64,000 bases of DNA from Leptospira meyeri (GTDB lineage Bacteria > Spirochaetota > Leptospiria > Leptospirales > Leptospiraceae): assembly GCF_004368965.1 (NCBI RefSeq), contig NZ_SORO01000001.1, positions 992,001 through 1,056,000 of the forward strand, given 5' to 3'. Positions within the stretch are counted from its first letter, which is position 1, and each line of letters starts with the position of its first letter. Below, one piece after another: positions 55,186 through 64,000 of this stretch. The position numbers and the translations under genes are program-made. Under the pieces are notes generated by a model. The model searched no databases, was not told where the DNA came from, and saw only the letters and a list, made by a program, of their open reading frames with translations.

Positions 55186-56451
55186 TTAATACACATTCCA
55201 GTAACTACTTCGTAACAAATTGCCACAGATCTTTCCATTAGTGCCCGGATCAATGACGAATACCTGATTATCTGTATGTGGAATTGTATATATTTTTCCG
55301 TTAGGTGATAGAACCGCATCTCCCCATTTGTTTCCACCGGCAATGCCAGAATTATACGTTGTGGATACAAATGTATCAGGATCAAAAATAATGAGATCGG
55401 TGATATCTGCCGGTATTGTGTAGATCCTTCCATCAGCGGCCAAAACGCCACCTCTCCATTTAGCAGAAGCAACTACAGGGGATACCCACAAATTCAATGC
55501 ATCAGAATTTGGGTCTATGATCAAAAATTCCGTATCGTTTGAAGGAATACCGAATATCTTGCCGTTAGGTACAAGGACTCCATGTCGCCACTTTCCAAGA
55601 CCAGTTTTTGGACTTGGAATCACATAACTTTTTTCAGAAAAAGGATCCAATACGAATATATAATCGATATCAACCGGAAACGCATATATTTTACCATTCG
55701 GAGCAAGGACACCGCCTTCCCACATATTTGTAAGAGAAAGAGGTGATGGAATTGTTCGCATAGCATCCGTTTTTGGATTAATCACAAGTATTTTATTAGA
55801 ACTCATTGGAATTCCATAAATCAAACCATTGGGTGCAAGCACGCCCCCTCTCCATTTCCCAAGTCCCAACTCGGGGGAAGGTAAAAAATAAGTTCTGTTG
55901 GATAAGGGTTCAACTACAAGAATGTTATCAGCATCCCTCGGTATAAAATAAATTTTACCATTCGGAGCATAGACTCCTCCTTCCCATTGAGCAGTTCCAC
56001 TTGCTCCCGTCACCAAAGTAGTTGTATCATTAGTCAAAGGATTGATCACGAGAACATCAGATTGATTGTATGGCGCAGAATAAATTTTTTGGTTATCGCT
56101 AAGAACTCCACCTAACCACTTCGCTGTGCCAGCAATAGGAGGAGTGAAACTACTAAAAGTGACTCCAGTTGACCCCAGAGAAATTTGTTTTCTAATTTCA
56201 TCTGAAACATACTTCCATCGCCTAGGTTGAATGATTGCCAAGGGATCCATTTCACAAATGGATCGATTCGGTGCACGGGAACCACAAAACTCACGATCAT
56301 CGTCCACAAGAATTCTAGCTAAGTAAAAATCGCGAAAGGATTCCGATTTAGGATCACAACCATTCTCTAAATTTGGAAATTTGCAGGAAAAAAATAACGA
56401 ACTAACGAAACTTCCAAAGAAAAATAAAACTATTGTTAGATATGGTTTCAA
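55186..56451 (-). CDS. Lipoprotein with seven-bladed beta-propeller
   Basis: About 421 residues from a TTG at 56451; another TTG at 56529 would add 26 residues and neither has a strong ribosome site. Signal and lipobox SSLFFSC (cysteine about 23). Seven repeats of about 40 residues, each with (K/Q/M)W-x-GGVLAPNGKIY-x-IP then a strand such as ILVINP: for example KWRGGVLAPNGLIYGIP, MWEGGVLAPNGKIYAFP, KWRHGVLVPNGKIFGIP, KWGDAVLSPNGKIYTIP. A complete seven-bladed propeller is expected, likely surface-exposed for binding. The family name is unknown to me. DNA of successive repeats is similar but not identical, so recent duplication is not evident. Confidence 0.78.
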   Translation of the reverse strand: MKPYLTIVLFFFGSFVSSLFFSCKFPNLENGCDPKSESFRDFYLARILVDDDREFCGSRAPNRSICEMDPLAIIQPRRWKYVSDEIRKQISLGSTGVTFSSFTPPIAGTAKWLGGVLSDNQKIYSAPYNQSDVLVINPLTNDTTTLVTGASGTAQWEGGVYAPNGKIYFIPRDADNILVVEPLSNRTYFLPSPELGLGKWRGGVLAPNGLIYGIPMSSNKILVINPKTDAMRTIPSPLSLTNMWEGGVLAPNGKIYAFPVDIDYIFVLDPFSEKSYVIPSPKTGLGKWRHGVLVPNGKIFGIPSNDTEFLIIDPNSDALNLWVSPVVASAKWRGGVLAADGRIYTIPADITDLIIFDPDTFVSTTYNSGIAGGNKWGDAVLSPNGKIYTIPHTDNQVFVIDPGTNGKICGNLLRSSYWNVY

Positions 56452-56650
56452 ATTGATTGGACTCTTTTGGAGATAAAAATAGAGAAACACAGATAAATTG
56501 TCAAACGAAAGAAATTTCCAAGGGTTCAAACTAAATCATTGGGCCACTGATTTTGGTTATAAAATATATTTGCAACGATTCTGGATTCTTTGCGTAGTAC
56601 CACCTAAAATCTGATTGTCATCATTGGGAAAAGAGTCCACAATAGGAAAA

Positions 56651-56663
56651 GATTGGTCCAATC
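56651..56663. promoter_or_regulatory. Small perfect dyad before the AraC gene
   Basis: GATTGG-T-CCAATC, arms of six bases around one T, ending 13 bases before the ATG at 56676. Position suggests an autoregulatory operator; this is inference. Confidence 0.3.
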
Positions 56664-56675
56664 CTGTTGCCAAAA

Positions 56676-57449
56676 ATGAAGATTTTTAGCTATCCTCCAA
56701 CTTTAGAATTACTTCCCTTTGTGCAAAAATATCTCATCATCGAATCAAAAGAAGGGATAGAAAATTGCGTGTTGCCAAACCCGAACTTAGTTTTATCCTT
56801 TCAGTTGCGTGGAAAACTTCGTTCATTCGAATCAAATACAATCTATGATTTACCACGTGCAGGCATAGCAGGCCTAAGAAAAACGGCAAGAAAGATCATC
56901 TATCCGGAAAACTCTTCTGCCTTACTCGTCATACTCACGGAAATCGGTGCAGCAGGTTTTTTCGGAGATCCCATTTCTGATTTTTATGAAAAAACAATAA
57001 GTTTAGAAAATCTCATTCCAAATCATTTGTTAAAAATTTTGGAAGAACAGTTATTTTTTGCAAAATCGAATGAAGAGCGTATTCTGTTAGTTGAAAAGTT
57101 TTTAATTCAAAACAAAAAGAACAGAACCATTGATCCTAGGATTCATACGACTCTTCAGAAAATTAATTTGTCAAAAGGACAAATTAGAATGAACGATATC
57201 AAACAAGGATTACCAATTAGTCTAGACTCACTCGAAAAAAAATTCAAAGAAACCATTGGGATCACTCCTAAACAATATGCAAACCTTGTTCGAATTCACA
57301 CACTGATTCAATCATATTCCAAACAGACTAATTTAACGAATCTTGCTGTGGAAGCTGGTTATTTTGACCAATCACATTTCAATAGGGAGTTCAAACTTTT
57401 CACTGGAGAATCGCCAAAACTTTTTTTCAAAAAACCGCAAATTTGGTAA
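56676..57449 (+). CDS. AraC-family transcriptional regulator
   Basis: 257 residues from the ATG at 56676; a TTG at 56667 is in frame. The C-terminal double helix-turn-helix shows SLEKKFKETIGITPKQYANLVRI and the second helix LAVEAGYFDQSHFNREFKLF with GESPKLFFK, the AraC signature. The N-terminal 150 residues resemble the DUF6597/cupin-like sensor found in this group (LPNPNLVLSFQLRG). It probably controls itself and the small ABM-fold gene, 85 bases downstream in the same direction. The effector is unknown. Confidence 0.88.
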   Translation: MKIFSYPPTLELLPFVQKYLIIESKEGIENCVLPNPNLVLSFQLRGKLRSFESNTIYDLPRAGIAGLRKTARKIIYPENSSALLVILTEIGAAGFFGDPISDFYEKTISLENLIPNHLLKILEEQLFFAKSNEERILLVEKFLIQNKKNRTIDPRIHTTLQKINLSKGQIRMNDIKQGLPISLDSLEKKFKETIGITPKQYANLVRIHTLIQSYSKQTNLTNLAVEAGYFDQSHFNREFKLFTGESPKLFFKKPQIW

Positions 57450-57534
57450 CCCAATCTATTTTCTGATTTTTTACAAGTTTAAAAATCCAATTCCCTGTAT
57501 GATTTAAAAAATACAGTTCAATTCAGGGGATATC

Positions 57535-57843
57535 ATGAACCAAATTCTAATTGATCGATTTCAATTGCCTATCGAATCCAAAGAAACATTTTTAGAAAGA
57601 GTTAAAATCAATCGTGATTTTATCAAAACACTAGAAGGATTTTGTGAAGACCATGCGTTCATCCGAGAGGAAAACGGAAAAATCCAATTTGTGACCATTG
57701 CCATTTGGAAAGACAAACACAGTTTAGAGAAAGCAAAGGAAATGGTATTTTTAGAATACAAAAAACAAGGATTTATAATGCCTGATTTTTTAAAAGCGAA
57801 TTTGATCCAAATTGAACGTGATATTTACGAGAGGTTGCCTTAG
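57535..57843 (+). CDS. ABM-fold (dimeric alpha-beta barrel) small protein
   Basis: 102 residues with AGGGG before the ATG. The pattern ILIDRFQLPIESKETFLER, then VKINRDFIKTLEGF, ENGKIQFVTIAIWKDKHSLEKA and ILIQIERDIYERLP-like end matches antibiotic biosynthesis monooxygenase and related dimeric alpha+beta barrels (the F..V.....W......A.A line). Such proteins oxidise small aromatic compounds without cofactors or handle haem. It is likely co-expressed with the AraC gene before it. No active-site residue identifies the substrate. Confidence 0.75.
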   Translation: MNQILIDRFQLPIESKETFLERVKINRDFIKTLEGFCEDHAFIREENGKIQFVTIAIWKDKHSLEKAKEMVFLEYKKQGFIMPDFLKANLIQIERDIYERLP

Positions 57844-57873
57844 TCATCACCTAACGCATTTATACACGACTCC

Positions 57874-58581
57874 TTAATGTGACAAATCAAATGATAACTT
57901 TGATTTTAATTCTTTATAAAAGTCTCTTCCCATTTTAAGTTTGATCCCGGTTTTTAATTCTACTTGGTAAGAACCGCCAGCGGAAACAATAATGGTTTTG
58001 ATCTGTTTTTCATTTACAATGAAAGATCTGTGAATTCTAGAAAAATGTGAAGGCAGAACTTTTAATAGAGAATCAAGACTTTTGTTATGTACGATCATCT
58101 CTCCATTTTTTTGATAAACTTTAACTCGTTTATCAAAGGATTGTACATAAAGAATGTCCTTTATTGGAACTAACGACAAACTGTGATCTTGTTTTACGCC
58201 GAGATACTTGGTTTTTGTTTGCCTATTGTTTGTTTGGAACTTCTGAAGCGCTTTCCTAATTCTTTCTTTATGAATTGGTTTAGGCACAAAGTCGAGAACT
58301 CCGTATTCAAAAGCTTGGATTGCTTCTGCTGTATTTCCCGATGTGATGATGGTCAAAAAAGAAGCTGCAGAAGTTTCTTTAAGCAAATCAAAACCAATGT
58401 CACCATCTAAATTTAAATCCAAAAACAAAAGATCAATTTCATTTTCCTGTATGAAACATTGTGAACCAATGAGAGTTTTTTCAATTCGTAGGGACGAAAT
58501 CTTTGTTCCAAGAACTTCACGCAAAATACGTTCCAATCCTCTTGCGGCAACTATTTCGTCCTCTACGATTAAAATTCGCAA
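57874..58581 (-). CDS. LytTR-family response regulator
   Basis: 235 residues. Receiver: acidic E7-D8, phosphoacceptor D55 in LLFLDLNLDG, and K-containing FVPKPIHKERIRKAL. LytTR DNA-binding domain (about 130-232): DILYVQSFDKRVKVYQKNG, LLKVLPSHFSRIHRSFIVNEKQI, the residues that enter DNA in this family. It is followed by no gene within 30 bases. Paired with the 7TMR-DISM histidine kinase at 59590, from which an outer-membrane protein gene separates it, in the same direction. Controls unknown genes through 9-10 base direct repeats, which I could not identify here. Confidence 0.92.
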   Translation of the reverse strand: MRILIVEDEIVAARGLERILREVLGTKISSLRIEKTLIGSQCFIQENEIDLLFLDLNLDGDIGFDLLKETSAASFLTIITSGNTAEAIQAFEYGVLDFVPKPIHKERIRKALQKFQTNNRQTKTKYLGVKQDHSLSLVPIKDILYVQSFDKRVKVYQKNGEMIVHNKSLDSLLKVLPSHFSRIHRSFIVNEKQIKTIIVSAGGSYQVELKTGIKLKMGRDFYKELKSKLSFDLSH

Positions 58582-58598
58582 AACTTTAATTCCTGTTC

Positions 58599-59498
58599 CT
58601 AATACTGTTCCAATCGATATTGGACATTTGATAAATTGACAAATACTCCTACCATGGCTTGGTAAGAATTTAATGTTCGCATTGAAAACTGGTCAGCTTT
58701 TAAAAACTCTCTGTAATAATCAACTTCCGCCTTAATTCCAAAATAGCGCCCCAAATAAATATTAAGACCAGCACCCAATCCCACGATACTCCCAATTCCA
58801 CTTGTAATTTGGTTGCTATAAACAAATCGATCATGAGAGTTCCCTGAATGTGCTTCACCTGTAAAAGACACAACACCGGCCCTTGCCGCAAGATAAGGAT
58901 CAAAAAAGTTTTTCGGAATGGGGTGGTAAGTAGCAAGGAAACTCATCGAATTTCCTCGATATATCGTTCGTTCTCTCGGAAACGGATCCACATATTCTTT
59001 GTAATATGATAAACCAGGGATGACATCTTGTCGTTTTGCTTTCATAGAATTTTGCATGACGGTAAACCCAAGGCCAATTTTTTCCTTCCATCCGTATTCA
59101 AAATCGAACTGAGAGGAAACGCCCGGCGTGTATGTTGGTTTAAAATACAATCCCGGCTGGTCATTTCGAATCAATCCTTGAGGATAATAATCTTGGCTTA
59201 CTTCTTTTGTTACAATCTTATATTGTAATGTGCTATCATAGTTTTTTTCATGGCTGATAAAAGATCCACTAGGTGCAAGTGTCCCTCCTCCCATAAAACT
59301 AATCAAAAAAGCCCCTTCATAAAAACCAGGTGGGTATTTTAATTTTGCATAATATTTTTCCAACTCAGAATTATCCTTTGTCGTCTCCTCTGGGACTTGG
59401 GTGACAAGAGGTTTATCGTCTTTTTTATTTATAGGATCTGCAAAACTAATATTCGCAGCAAATAGAAGAGAGGTGATTGTTAGTATTTTTGTATTCAT
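58599..59498 (-). CDS. Outer-membrane beta-barrel protein between two-component genes
   Basis: 299 residues with a signal peptide (about 1-20, LLFAANISFADP). The mature part has alternating strands: LISFMGGGTLAPSGSF, SQFDFEYGWKEKIGLG, RERTIYRGNSMSFLATYH, YLAARAGVVSFTG, IGSIVGLGAGLNIYLGRYFGIKAEVDYYREF and the closing strand MVGVFVNLSNVQYRLEQY. That shape fits an eight-stranded OmpW/OmpA-like barrel. It sits between the kinase (91 bases) and the regulator (17 bases), so it may be their target or sensory partner. It is not a lipoprotein. Confidence 0.72.
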   Translation of the reverse strand: MNTKILTITSLLFAANISFADPINKKDDKPLVTQVPEETTKDNSELEKYYAKLKYPPGFYEGAFLISFMGGGTLAPSGSFISHEKNYDSTLQYKIVTKEVSQDYYPQGLIRNDQPGLYFKPTYTPGVSSQFDFEYGWKEKIGLGFTVMQNSMKAKRQDVIPGLSYYKEYVDPFPRERTIYRGNSMSFLATYHPIPKNFFDPYLAARAGVVSFTGEAHSGNSHDRFVYSNQITSGIGSIVGLGAGLNIYLGRYFGIKAEVDYYREFLKADQFSMRTLNSYQAMVGVFVNLSNVQYRLEQY

Positions 59499-59589
59499 CT
59501 TTTTTATCCTTTTGGGTAGGATAATGAAGATAGAAAAAATTGCAAAGAAACAGGTGCGAAACGCACTCTACTTGTGCCAATGGCACGGT

Positions 59590-61410
59590 TTATTCCATTA
59601 AGGTGATTGTATTTTCCCAACCTCCCATTACGACCTTTGAATTAAAATCCCACTTATTGGGAAAGGCTTCTTGAAGTCTGGACTTTATGTATTTGATCCC
59701 TGTTCCCAATGAATCCGATTTTGTTGTTGGTAAACCATCATTAAATAAAATGTATTTGGTTTTGTTTTTATCTTTCTTTTTCTTCAAAGTAAAGGTACCA
59801 GAATTTTTTCCCTGGTAACCATGGGTCACTCCATTTTCGACCAATGTCAATAAAACAATGGGTGGAATGATATCTTTGGAACTCACACCTTCTGTTTTGA
59901 ATTCAAACTTCGATTCTTTGCGTAAACTCATGATTTCCAAGTATCGTTTGCATATTCCAACTTCTTCGTTTACAGAAATAGTTTTCCTATTTGTTAATTT
60001 TAAAATGGCTCTCAACTCATCAGATAAAGCCGTTAACAATTGTTTTGCCGTTTCTGGATCTTCATCCAACCAGATGATAGTAGCATTGATTGAATTCAGT
60101 AAAAAGTGGGGATGAATGTTGTTTTTTAATAATTCTACTTCCAACCTAGAAGAAACTAGTTTTGCATCCTGCAATTTGGCCTTGTAGGTGACCATCCGTC
60201 TTTCAGCTTTGTTTTTTTCGGAATTAGCAAGTTTAATTTTATAAGCAAGTCCCAAGGATAACAAACACATCTCGATCGCAGAACCTGCTTGTAATCCATA
60301 TTCTGTAAAAGTGTTTGCAGGCAATATTCCAAATCCTTTGAGAGAATATATTCCTACACCAAATAAAAGTGCCACCCAAGCGATTAAAAAATACCTCGCC
60401 GGTTTATACCCTTTATCCCAGCAAACAACAGCTACAAGAAAAACCGATACTGCAAAGGACATAACCAAGGATGCTAATAAATAAATATTCGCATAATAAG
60501 AAAAAACAAAAGAGGATAACATTAAAAATAACATCATACCCATTAAGATAAAAATAATTTTATCCCATGTCGGAGTATTTTTTTTGGTATTTAAAAAACT
60601 CCTTGTAAATTGAAGACCCCAAAATAAAGAAAAACCGCCAACAAAAGGCAAACTTATGTTTGCCCAATAAGGGAAGTTTGGCCAAAAAATCTGAAACGCC
60701 AAACCATTTAATACTGATTGCGACAATCCATACAAACTGATATACAGAAGGTAATACAAATACCCCAAGTCTCTCAACATAAACAAAAGAATTAAATTAT
60801 AAATTACTAGAACGAATAAAATTCCATAATAAATTCCAAGAGATAAATTTTCTTTCTCTTTGAGTTTTAAAAAGCGTTCATGGGAATATACTGTGATGGG
60901 GAATTGTACCGTCCCTTCACTTTCAAATCGAAAATAATATGTATTATTTTTTTTATTCAAAAGTTTGATCGGGAAAATGAAACTTTTTTCTTCCAAAGGC
61001 CTTTGAGAAAATACATAAGAATCTCCTGTTATTGTTTGTTTCCAAGTTTTATCTTTTAGTTCATAAAAATCAATTTTGTCCAACAATGGATAAGAAACAT
61101 GAATGTACCAATCGCGTTCATTTGCCTCATTTTGTAGTTCGAACCGAACCCAATAGATATTTTTTGTAAAACCAAAATTGGGAGAAAGAGACTTACTCTC
61201 ATAAAAAAGATTTGATTTTCGCACCTCTTCAAAAGTTAAATTTTCATTCGGTGGGAGTGTCAGAATTTCCATATGAAAACCTAACGGATACTCACCGATC
61301 CCGCCTTTCAAAATAGTTGTGTATCGTGACTGCGAAGGAGTTGCCCAAAGAGCGCTAGTACCAATAAAAATAAAAGTCAATCTTGCCCAAAGTCGAAACA
61401 TTGCTGACAA
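59590..61410 (-). CDS. 7TMR-DISM sensor histidine kinase (LytS-like core)
   Basis: 606 residues. A signal peptide, an extracellular 7TMR-DISMED2-type beta domain (about 35-170; FTKNIYWVRFELQNE, DWYIHVSYPLLDKIDFYEL), seven membrane helices (about 190-390, starting GIYYGILFVLVIYNLILLFM), then a LytS/YehU-type kinase with IHPHFLLNSINA (H433 is the first histidine), DELRAILKLTNRKTISVNEE, and a final ATP-binding N-box VENGVTHGY and GTGIKYIKSRL. It should phosphorylate the LytTR regulator at 57874, with the outer-membrane gene between. The input is probably a carbohydrate or membrane signal. Confidence 0.9.
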   Translation of the reverse strand: MSAMFRLWARLTFIFIGTSALWATPSQSRYTTILKGGIGEYPLGFHMEILTLPPNENLTFEEVRKSNLFYESKSLSPNFGFTKNIYWVRFELQNEANERDWYIHVSYPLLDKIDFYELKDKTWKQTITGDSYVFSQRPLEEKSFIFPIKLLNKKNNTYYFRFESEGTVQFPITVYSHERFLKLKEKENLSLGIYYGILFVLVIYNLILLFMLRDLGYLYYLLYISLYGLSQSVLNGLAFQIFWPNFPYWANISLPFVGGFSLFWGLQFTRSFLNTKKNTPTWDKIIFILMGMMLFLMLSSFVFSYYANIYLLASLVMSFAVSVFLVAVVCWDKGYKPARYFLIAWVALLFGVGIYSLKGFGILPANTFTEYGLQAGSAIEMCLLSLGLAYKIKLANSEKNKAERRMVTYKAKLQDAKLVSSRLEVELLKNNIHPHFLLNSINATIIWLDEDPETAKQLLTALSDELRAILKLTNRKTISVNEEVGICKRYLEIMSLRKESKFEFKTEGVSSKDIIPPIVLLTLVENGVTHGYQGKNSGTFTLKKKKDKNKTKYILFNDGLPTTKSDSLGTGIKYIKSRLQEAFPNKWDFNSKVVMGGWENTITLME

Positions 61411-61526
61411 AGTTTGATTTTATTGATATTTAATGTAAAGTAAAAGTTTAATATTATTTATTTTCTATATACAATTCATAGTATAATTTCCATTAGTGGA
61501 GCAAACTTTCACAAAGAGACAAATTC

Positions 61527-62462
61527 TTATTTTTGGTTCAGGATTCTTTCCTGATGGCCAGGATACACAAACTTGGGTTTGTTTGTTTCAGCAACTTTTT
61601 TGAGAAAATCCAAACTTTTGCGATTGAGTTTTGCATCAGTGGTAAACGCACCTGGGACAACAGATTCTTTCCAACCCCATTCTGTATGACAAGAATCACC
61701 CAGAATCAAATGGGATCCATCTTTAGTCGGTATAAAAAAAGCCAAACTACCTGGTGTATGACCAGGAACTGCGATCACAAAAAAACTTTGGTCTCCAAAA
61801 AAATCCAAAACTCTAATTTGATTTTTCTCTAAATCAAGTTGGATCAGGTTTGGATTTTCCCCTAATAGACGATTCGTGGATCCTTGTACAAACAAATTAA
61901 TCAATTGGCGAGTTGTTACTTCTCCAGGTCCAACATAGAATGGTACCGATCGATCCAATTCATAGGCACCAAGCACATGATCCAAATGTAAATGAGTGTA
62001 AAAAACCCCCTTCAGGTCGATTTTGTTTTTGGAAAGATAAGCATTTGTTGTTTCATAAATTTTTAATCGGTTTAAATGCATCTGAGATTCAACGATCGAA
62101 CTCACGTAAGCCCCTGCCTCTCCCTTAGAGAACCTTTCCCCTATCCCTGAATCAATCAGATACGTTCCGTATATAGGATGTTTAACGACATAGAAGTATA
62201 TGGAAATAGGTTCTAAGCGATCCTTTAAACCAACCATCTTAGCCTTTGGATCATCCAGGTCCAAAAGTCCAGCAAGAGAGGCTTCCCAATCAGCCACCTT
62301 GACAACTTTCAATTCTACCCAATGTTTCGGTTGTGGGGAAAGAGGGAGTGTTTCAGAGATTTTATCCGAATTGAAGGGTTTTACTTTATGCGAAGTTACC
62401 TGACAAAATAAATTTAAAATACAAACACCTACAGAAACGAATTGAATCAAAAATCGAAACAT
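61527..62462 (-). CDS. Metallo-beta-lactamase-fold hydrolase, probable lipoprotein
   Basis: 311 residues from the ATG at 62462, which has GGAGGG four bases upstream; the frame extends to 62489. Signal peptide with lipobox ILNLFC (cysteine about residue 20). The zinc motif THLHLDH (HxHxDH), AVPGHTPGSLAFF (second histidine), LILGDSCH (aspartate) and YPGHQE (last histidine) are all present, as in AHL-lactonase-like members (FYTHLHLDHVLGAYELDRS). It may hydrolyse lactones or another ester outside the cytoplasm; the substrate is unknown. Diverges from the histidine kinase at 62616. Confidence 0.85.
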   Translation of the reverse strand: MFRFLIQFVSVGVCILNLFCQVTSHKVKPFNSDKISETLPLSPQPKHWVELKVVKVADWEASLAGLLDLDDPKAKMVGLKDRLEPISIYFYVVKHPIYGTYLIDSGIGERFSKGEAGAYVSSIVESQMHLNRLKIYETTNAYLSKNKIDLKGVFYTHLHLDHVLGAYELDRSVPFYVGPGEVTTRQLINLFVQGSTNRLLGENPNLIQLDLEKNQIRVLDFFGDQSFFVIAVPGHTPGSLAFFIPTKDGSHLILGDSCHTEWGWKESVVPGAFTTDAKLNRKSLDFLKKVAETNKPKFVYPGHQERILNQK

Positions 62463-62577
62463 AAACCCTCCAAACGATAAGATACCCAAAGTAAACCATT
62501 CTAGATTTTAAGTCACTCGAATTATCATTCCAGATTCAACTGAGTATTGAGTAAAAAAATGTAAAGCAAAGCTTTTC

Positions 62578-62606
62578 TTGACTTTTCTTCTCACACCAGG
62601 TTTATT
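62578..62606 (+). promoter_or_regulatory. Candidate promoter of the right-edge histidine kinase
   Basis: TTGACT (62578-62583) and TTTATT (62601-62606), spaced 17 bases. The predicted start of RNA is about 62613, so the ATG at 62616 would begin an almost leaderless message. -10 agreement is weak. Confidence 0.35.
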
Positions 62607-62615
62607 TGGCAACGA

Positions 62616-64000
62616 ATGGCCCAATTTTTGACCTTTGTTCGTTCTTTATTCCGGTCTCCAGCTAACGTAGAACTTCGCTACCAAAGGTATTACGTCGCAA
62701 CCAACTCAATTTATGTTTTAGCCGGCCTCATTCACTTTGCTTTTATTTTTTTCTTTAGTGCAGTAGGGGCATTGGAGATGGCACTTTTTAATCTAGGAAG
62801 TGTGATTTGGTTTGCTTTTACGATTTGGATCAATCGCAAACAATACTTATTCACTTCTTTGTATTTATGTTTCTCAGAGGTTTTTCTACATGCATTAGCA
62901 GCAACGTATTTTTTTGGATGGGGCGCAGGTTACCAATATTATATGATGCTTTTTGCAACGGGAATTTTTCTTCTACCCCCTGGAAAAAACTTTCTCAAAT
63001 TCGGCAGTATTGTCCTCGGTTGTTTACTCTTTGCTTCCACATATTATTATTCGATGTCCTATCCGCCAATCTACCATTGGACTCCGAATTTTCTTGCCCT
63101 CATCAATGTATCCAACATTATCTTCTCCACCCTTTTTCATGCTGGCTTTGCATATTACTTTACTCTTGCAGCAAATATTGCCGAGGACTCCTTAGAGAGA
63201 GAAAATAAGGCTCAAACTGCTTTTTTCCAAAACATATCCCATGAATTGAGAACCCCCCTCACATTAATTGCCGGGCCCTCGGAGTCCGCTCTTAAACGAT
63301 CAGAAGGACTATCTCCTTTAGAAGTAAAGGTCATCGTAAACCAAGCTAGGCGCTTAACTCGTTTAGTGAACCAACTTCTCGATTTACAAAAAATTACTTC
63401 AGGTCGAATGGAACTTCGGAAGACTTATCTTCAATTAGGTGACTTTTTAATCCAAGTTTCCGAAAACTTTACAGCCTACGTTAAAAGAAAAAACATTAGA
63501 TTTGAACTTTCGTTATGTGATGAGGCATTATTTGTTGATGTAGACCCAGAACAAATTGACAAATGTATTTTTAATTACCTTTCCAACTCTATCAAATTTA
63601 CTGGAGAGGGTGGAACAATCCGATTGGAACTACAACGGAAAGAAAACGAAGCAATCGTATCTGTTCGAGATTCTGGGATTGGAATGGAAGAAAGCCAAAT
63701 TCGAAGATTGTTTTCTCGATTTGGAATCAGCGAAGCATCGCTCACAAGGGAACAAGAAGGCACTGGTTTAGGCCTTGCCTTAGTAAAGGAATTAGTGGAA
63801 CTCCATGGAGGGAAAGTTGGCGTAGAAAGCGAAATCGGTATAGGCTCCCACTTCTACTTTACTTTGCCTTTAGCTGAAAGTAAAAAACAAGAAAACCTAA
63901 CAAACATACAGCGCTACTATCCTACACGACACGAATATATTCCGGAAGAAGTGGCTCATCCATACGAATTTTCAGAAAAAACAAATACAAAAAAGACCAT
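62616..64000 (+). CDS. Sensor histidine kinase, probably hybrid (runs off right edge)
   Basis: The frame runs from the ATG at 62616 through 461 codons to the window edge without a stop. Five or six membrane helices fill residues about 30-190 ([19 protein letters not shown], and [14 protein letters not shown] as a loop). The kinase core has the phosphorylated H209 in [17 protein letters not shown]-box [11 protein letters not shown]1 RDSGIGM and G2 [18 protein letters not shown]. The last residues before the edge, after a linker ([12 protein letters not shown]), read TKKT, like the first strand of a receiver domain; a hybrid kinase is therefore likely but not shown. Input unknown. Confidence 0.85.
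   Translation, partial: MAQFLTFVRSLFRSPANVELRYQRYYVATNSIYVLAGLIHFAFIFFFSAVGALEMALFNLGSVIWFAFTIWINRKQYLFTSLYLCFSEVFLHALAATYFFGWGAGYQYYMMLFATGIFLLPPGKNFLKFGSIVLGCLLFASTYYYSMSYPPIYHWTPNFLALINVSNIIFSTLFHAGFAYYFTLAANIAEDSLERENKAQTAFFQNISHELRTPLTLIAGPSESALKRSEGLSPLEVKVIVNQARRLTRLVNQLLDLQKITSGRMELRKTYLQLGDFLIQVSENFTAYVKRKNIRFELSLCDEALFVDVDPEQIDKCIFNYLSNSIKFTGEGGTIRLELQRKENEAIVSVRDSGIGMEESQIRRLFSRFGISEASLTREQEGTGLGLALVKELVELHGGKVGVESEIGIGSHFYFTLPLAESKKQENLTNIQRYYPTRHEYIPEEVAHPYEFSEKTNTKKT

Noticed and set aside
62807..63208. 133-residue open frame on the plus strand
   Set aside because: Out-of-frame shadow of the histidine kinase membrane region, which has clear motifs in the correct frame.
1..64000. 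CRISPR arrays, tRNA or rRNA genes, insertion sequences, prophage genes, known riboswitches
   Set aside because: No regular repeat-spacer pattern, no cloverleaf with conserved T-arm, no transposase, integrase or phage gene, and no recognisable riboswitch core was seen by eye. A Rfam and tRNAscan run would be decisive.

Overview
The window looks like a chromosomal segment of a Leptospira species, most likely from the saprophytic branch. The grounds are a DNA composition of roughly 40 percent G+C, many secreted lipoproteins with loose spirochaete-type lipoboxes (LNC, FSC, TQC, FNC), a DUF1577-type protein of the kind I know only from Leptospira, a vitamin K carboxylase-like membrane protein, and complete kdp genes. 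The species call is inference. No rRNA, tRNA, insertion sequence, phage gene or CRISPR array was seen. No stretch over 300 bases lacks a gene.

Layout. 1-3079: 5' part of an alpha-2-macroglobulin-like gene (runs off the left edge). 3259-12191: kdpABCDE (high-affinity potassium uptake and its sensor/regulator) followed by an outer-membrane porin; kdpA and the porin share an upstream direct repeat that is a good candidate KdpE site. 12270-15682: three co-directional genes of unknown function. 15775-19054: a small Cys-rich lipoprotein and guaB-LolA-like-rsmE. 19152-25477: a DUF1577/PilZ-like protein, a B12-type radical SAM enzyme, an EAL protein, an overlooked 54-residue lipoprotein, tmk and a methyltransferase. 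25485-30118: a zinc-type operon (lipoprotein, outer-membrane barrel, substrate-binding protein, ATPase, permease). 30172-34593: amidohydrolase, acyl-CoA dehydrogenase and a chemotaxis receptor. 34761-37143: COG0523 GTPase, thiol-peroxidase-like protein and DUF1826. 37179-39596: CPBP protease and HEAT-repeat lipoprotein. 39709-43079: DUF1111 di-haem lipoprotein plus an RCC1-propeller lipoprotein split by an in-frame TAA. 43265-45219: unknown membrane-anchored protein and SGNH hydrolase. 45478-53127: imelysin, DUF1111, imelysin, carboxylase-like HTTM protein and TonB receptor. 53094-55120: two paralogous proteins of unknown function. 55186-57843: seven-bladed propeller lipoprotein, AraC regulator and ABM-fold protein. 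57874-61410: LytTR regulator, outer-membrane protein and 7TMR-DISM histidine kinase. 61527-64000: metallo-beta-lactamase-fold lipoprotein and the 5' part of a (probably hybrid) histidine kinase.

Three regulatory circuits can be read directly from shared DNA motifs. (1) A TTAAGAA-N3-ATTAAGA element lies 67-69 bases before both kdpA and the porin. (2) A TGCAA-N5-TTGCA palindrome occurs between the -35 and -10 of the zinc-type operon and twice before the COG0523 operon, pointing to one Zur-like (Fur family) regulator. (3) A Fur-box-like palindrome precedes the imelysin/TonB operon, and an ATTTTTTGAAC-N3-GTTC element is found both there and in the promoter of the RCC1/DUF1111 operon. The metal-handling genes (zinc, and probably iron) are the most interesting content: a putative surface iron system in which di-haem lipoproteins, imelysins and a vitamin K carboxylase relative are co-transcribed with a TonB receptor.
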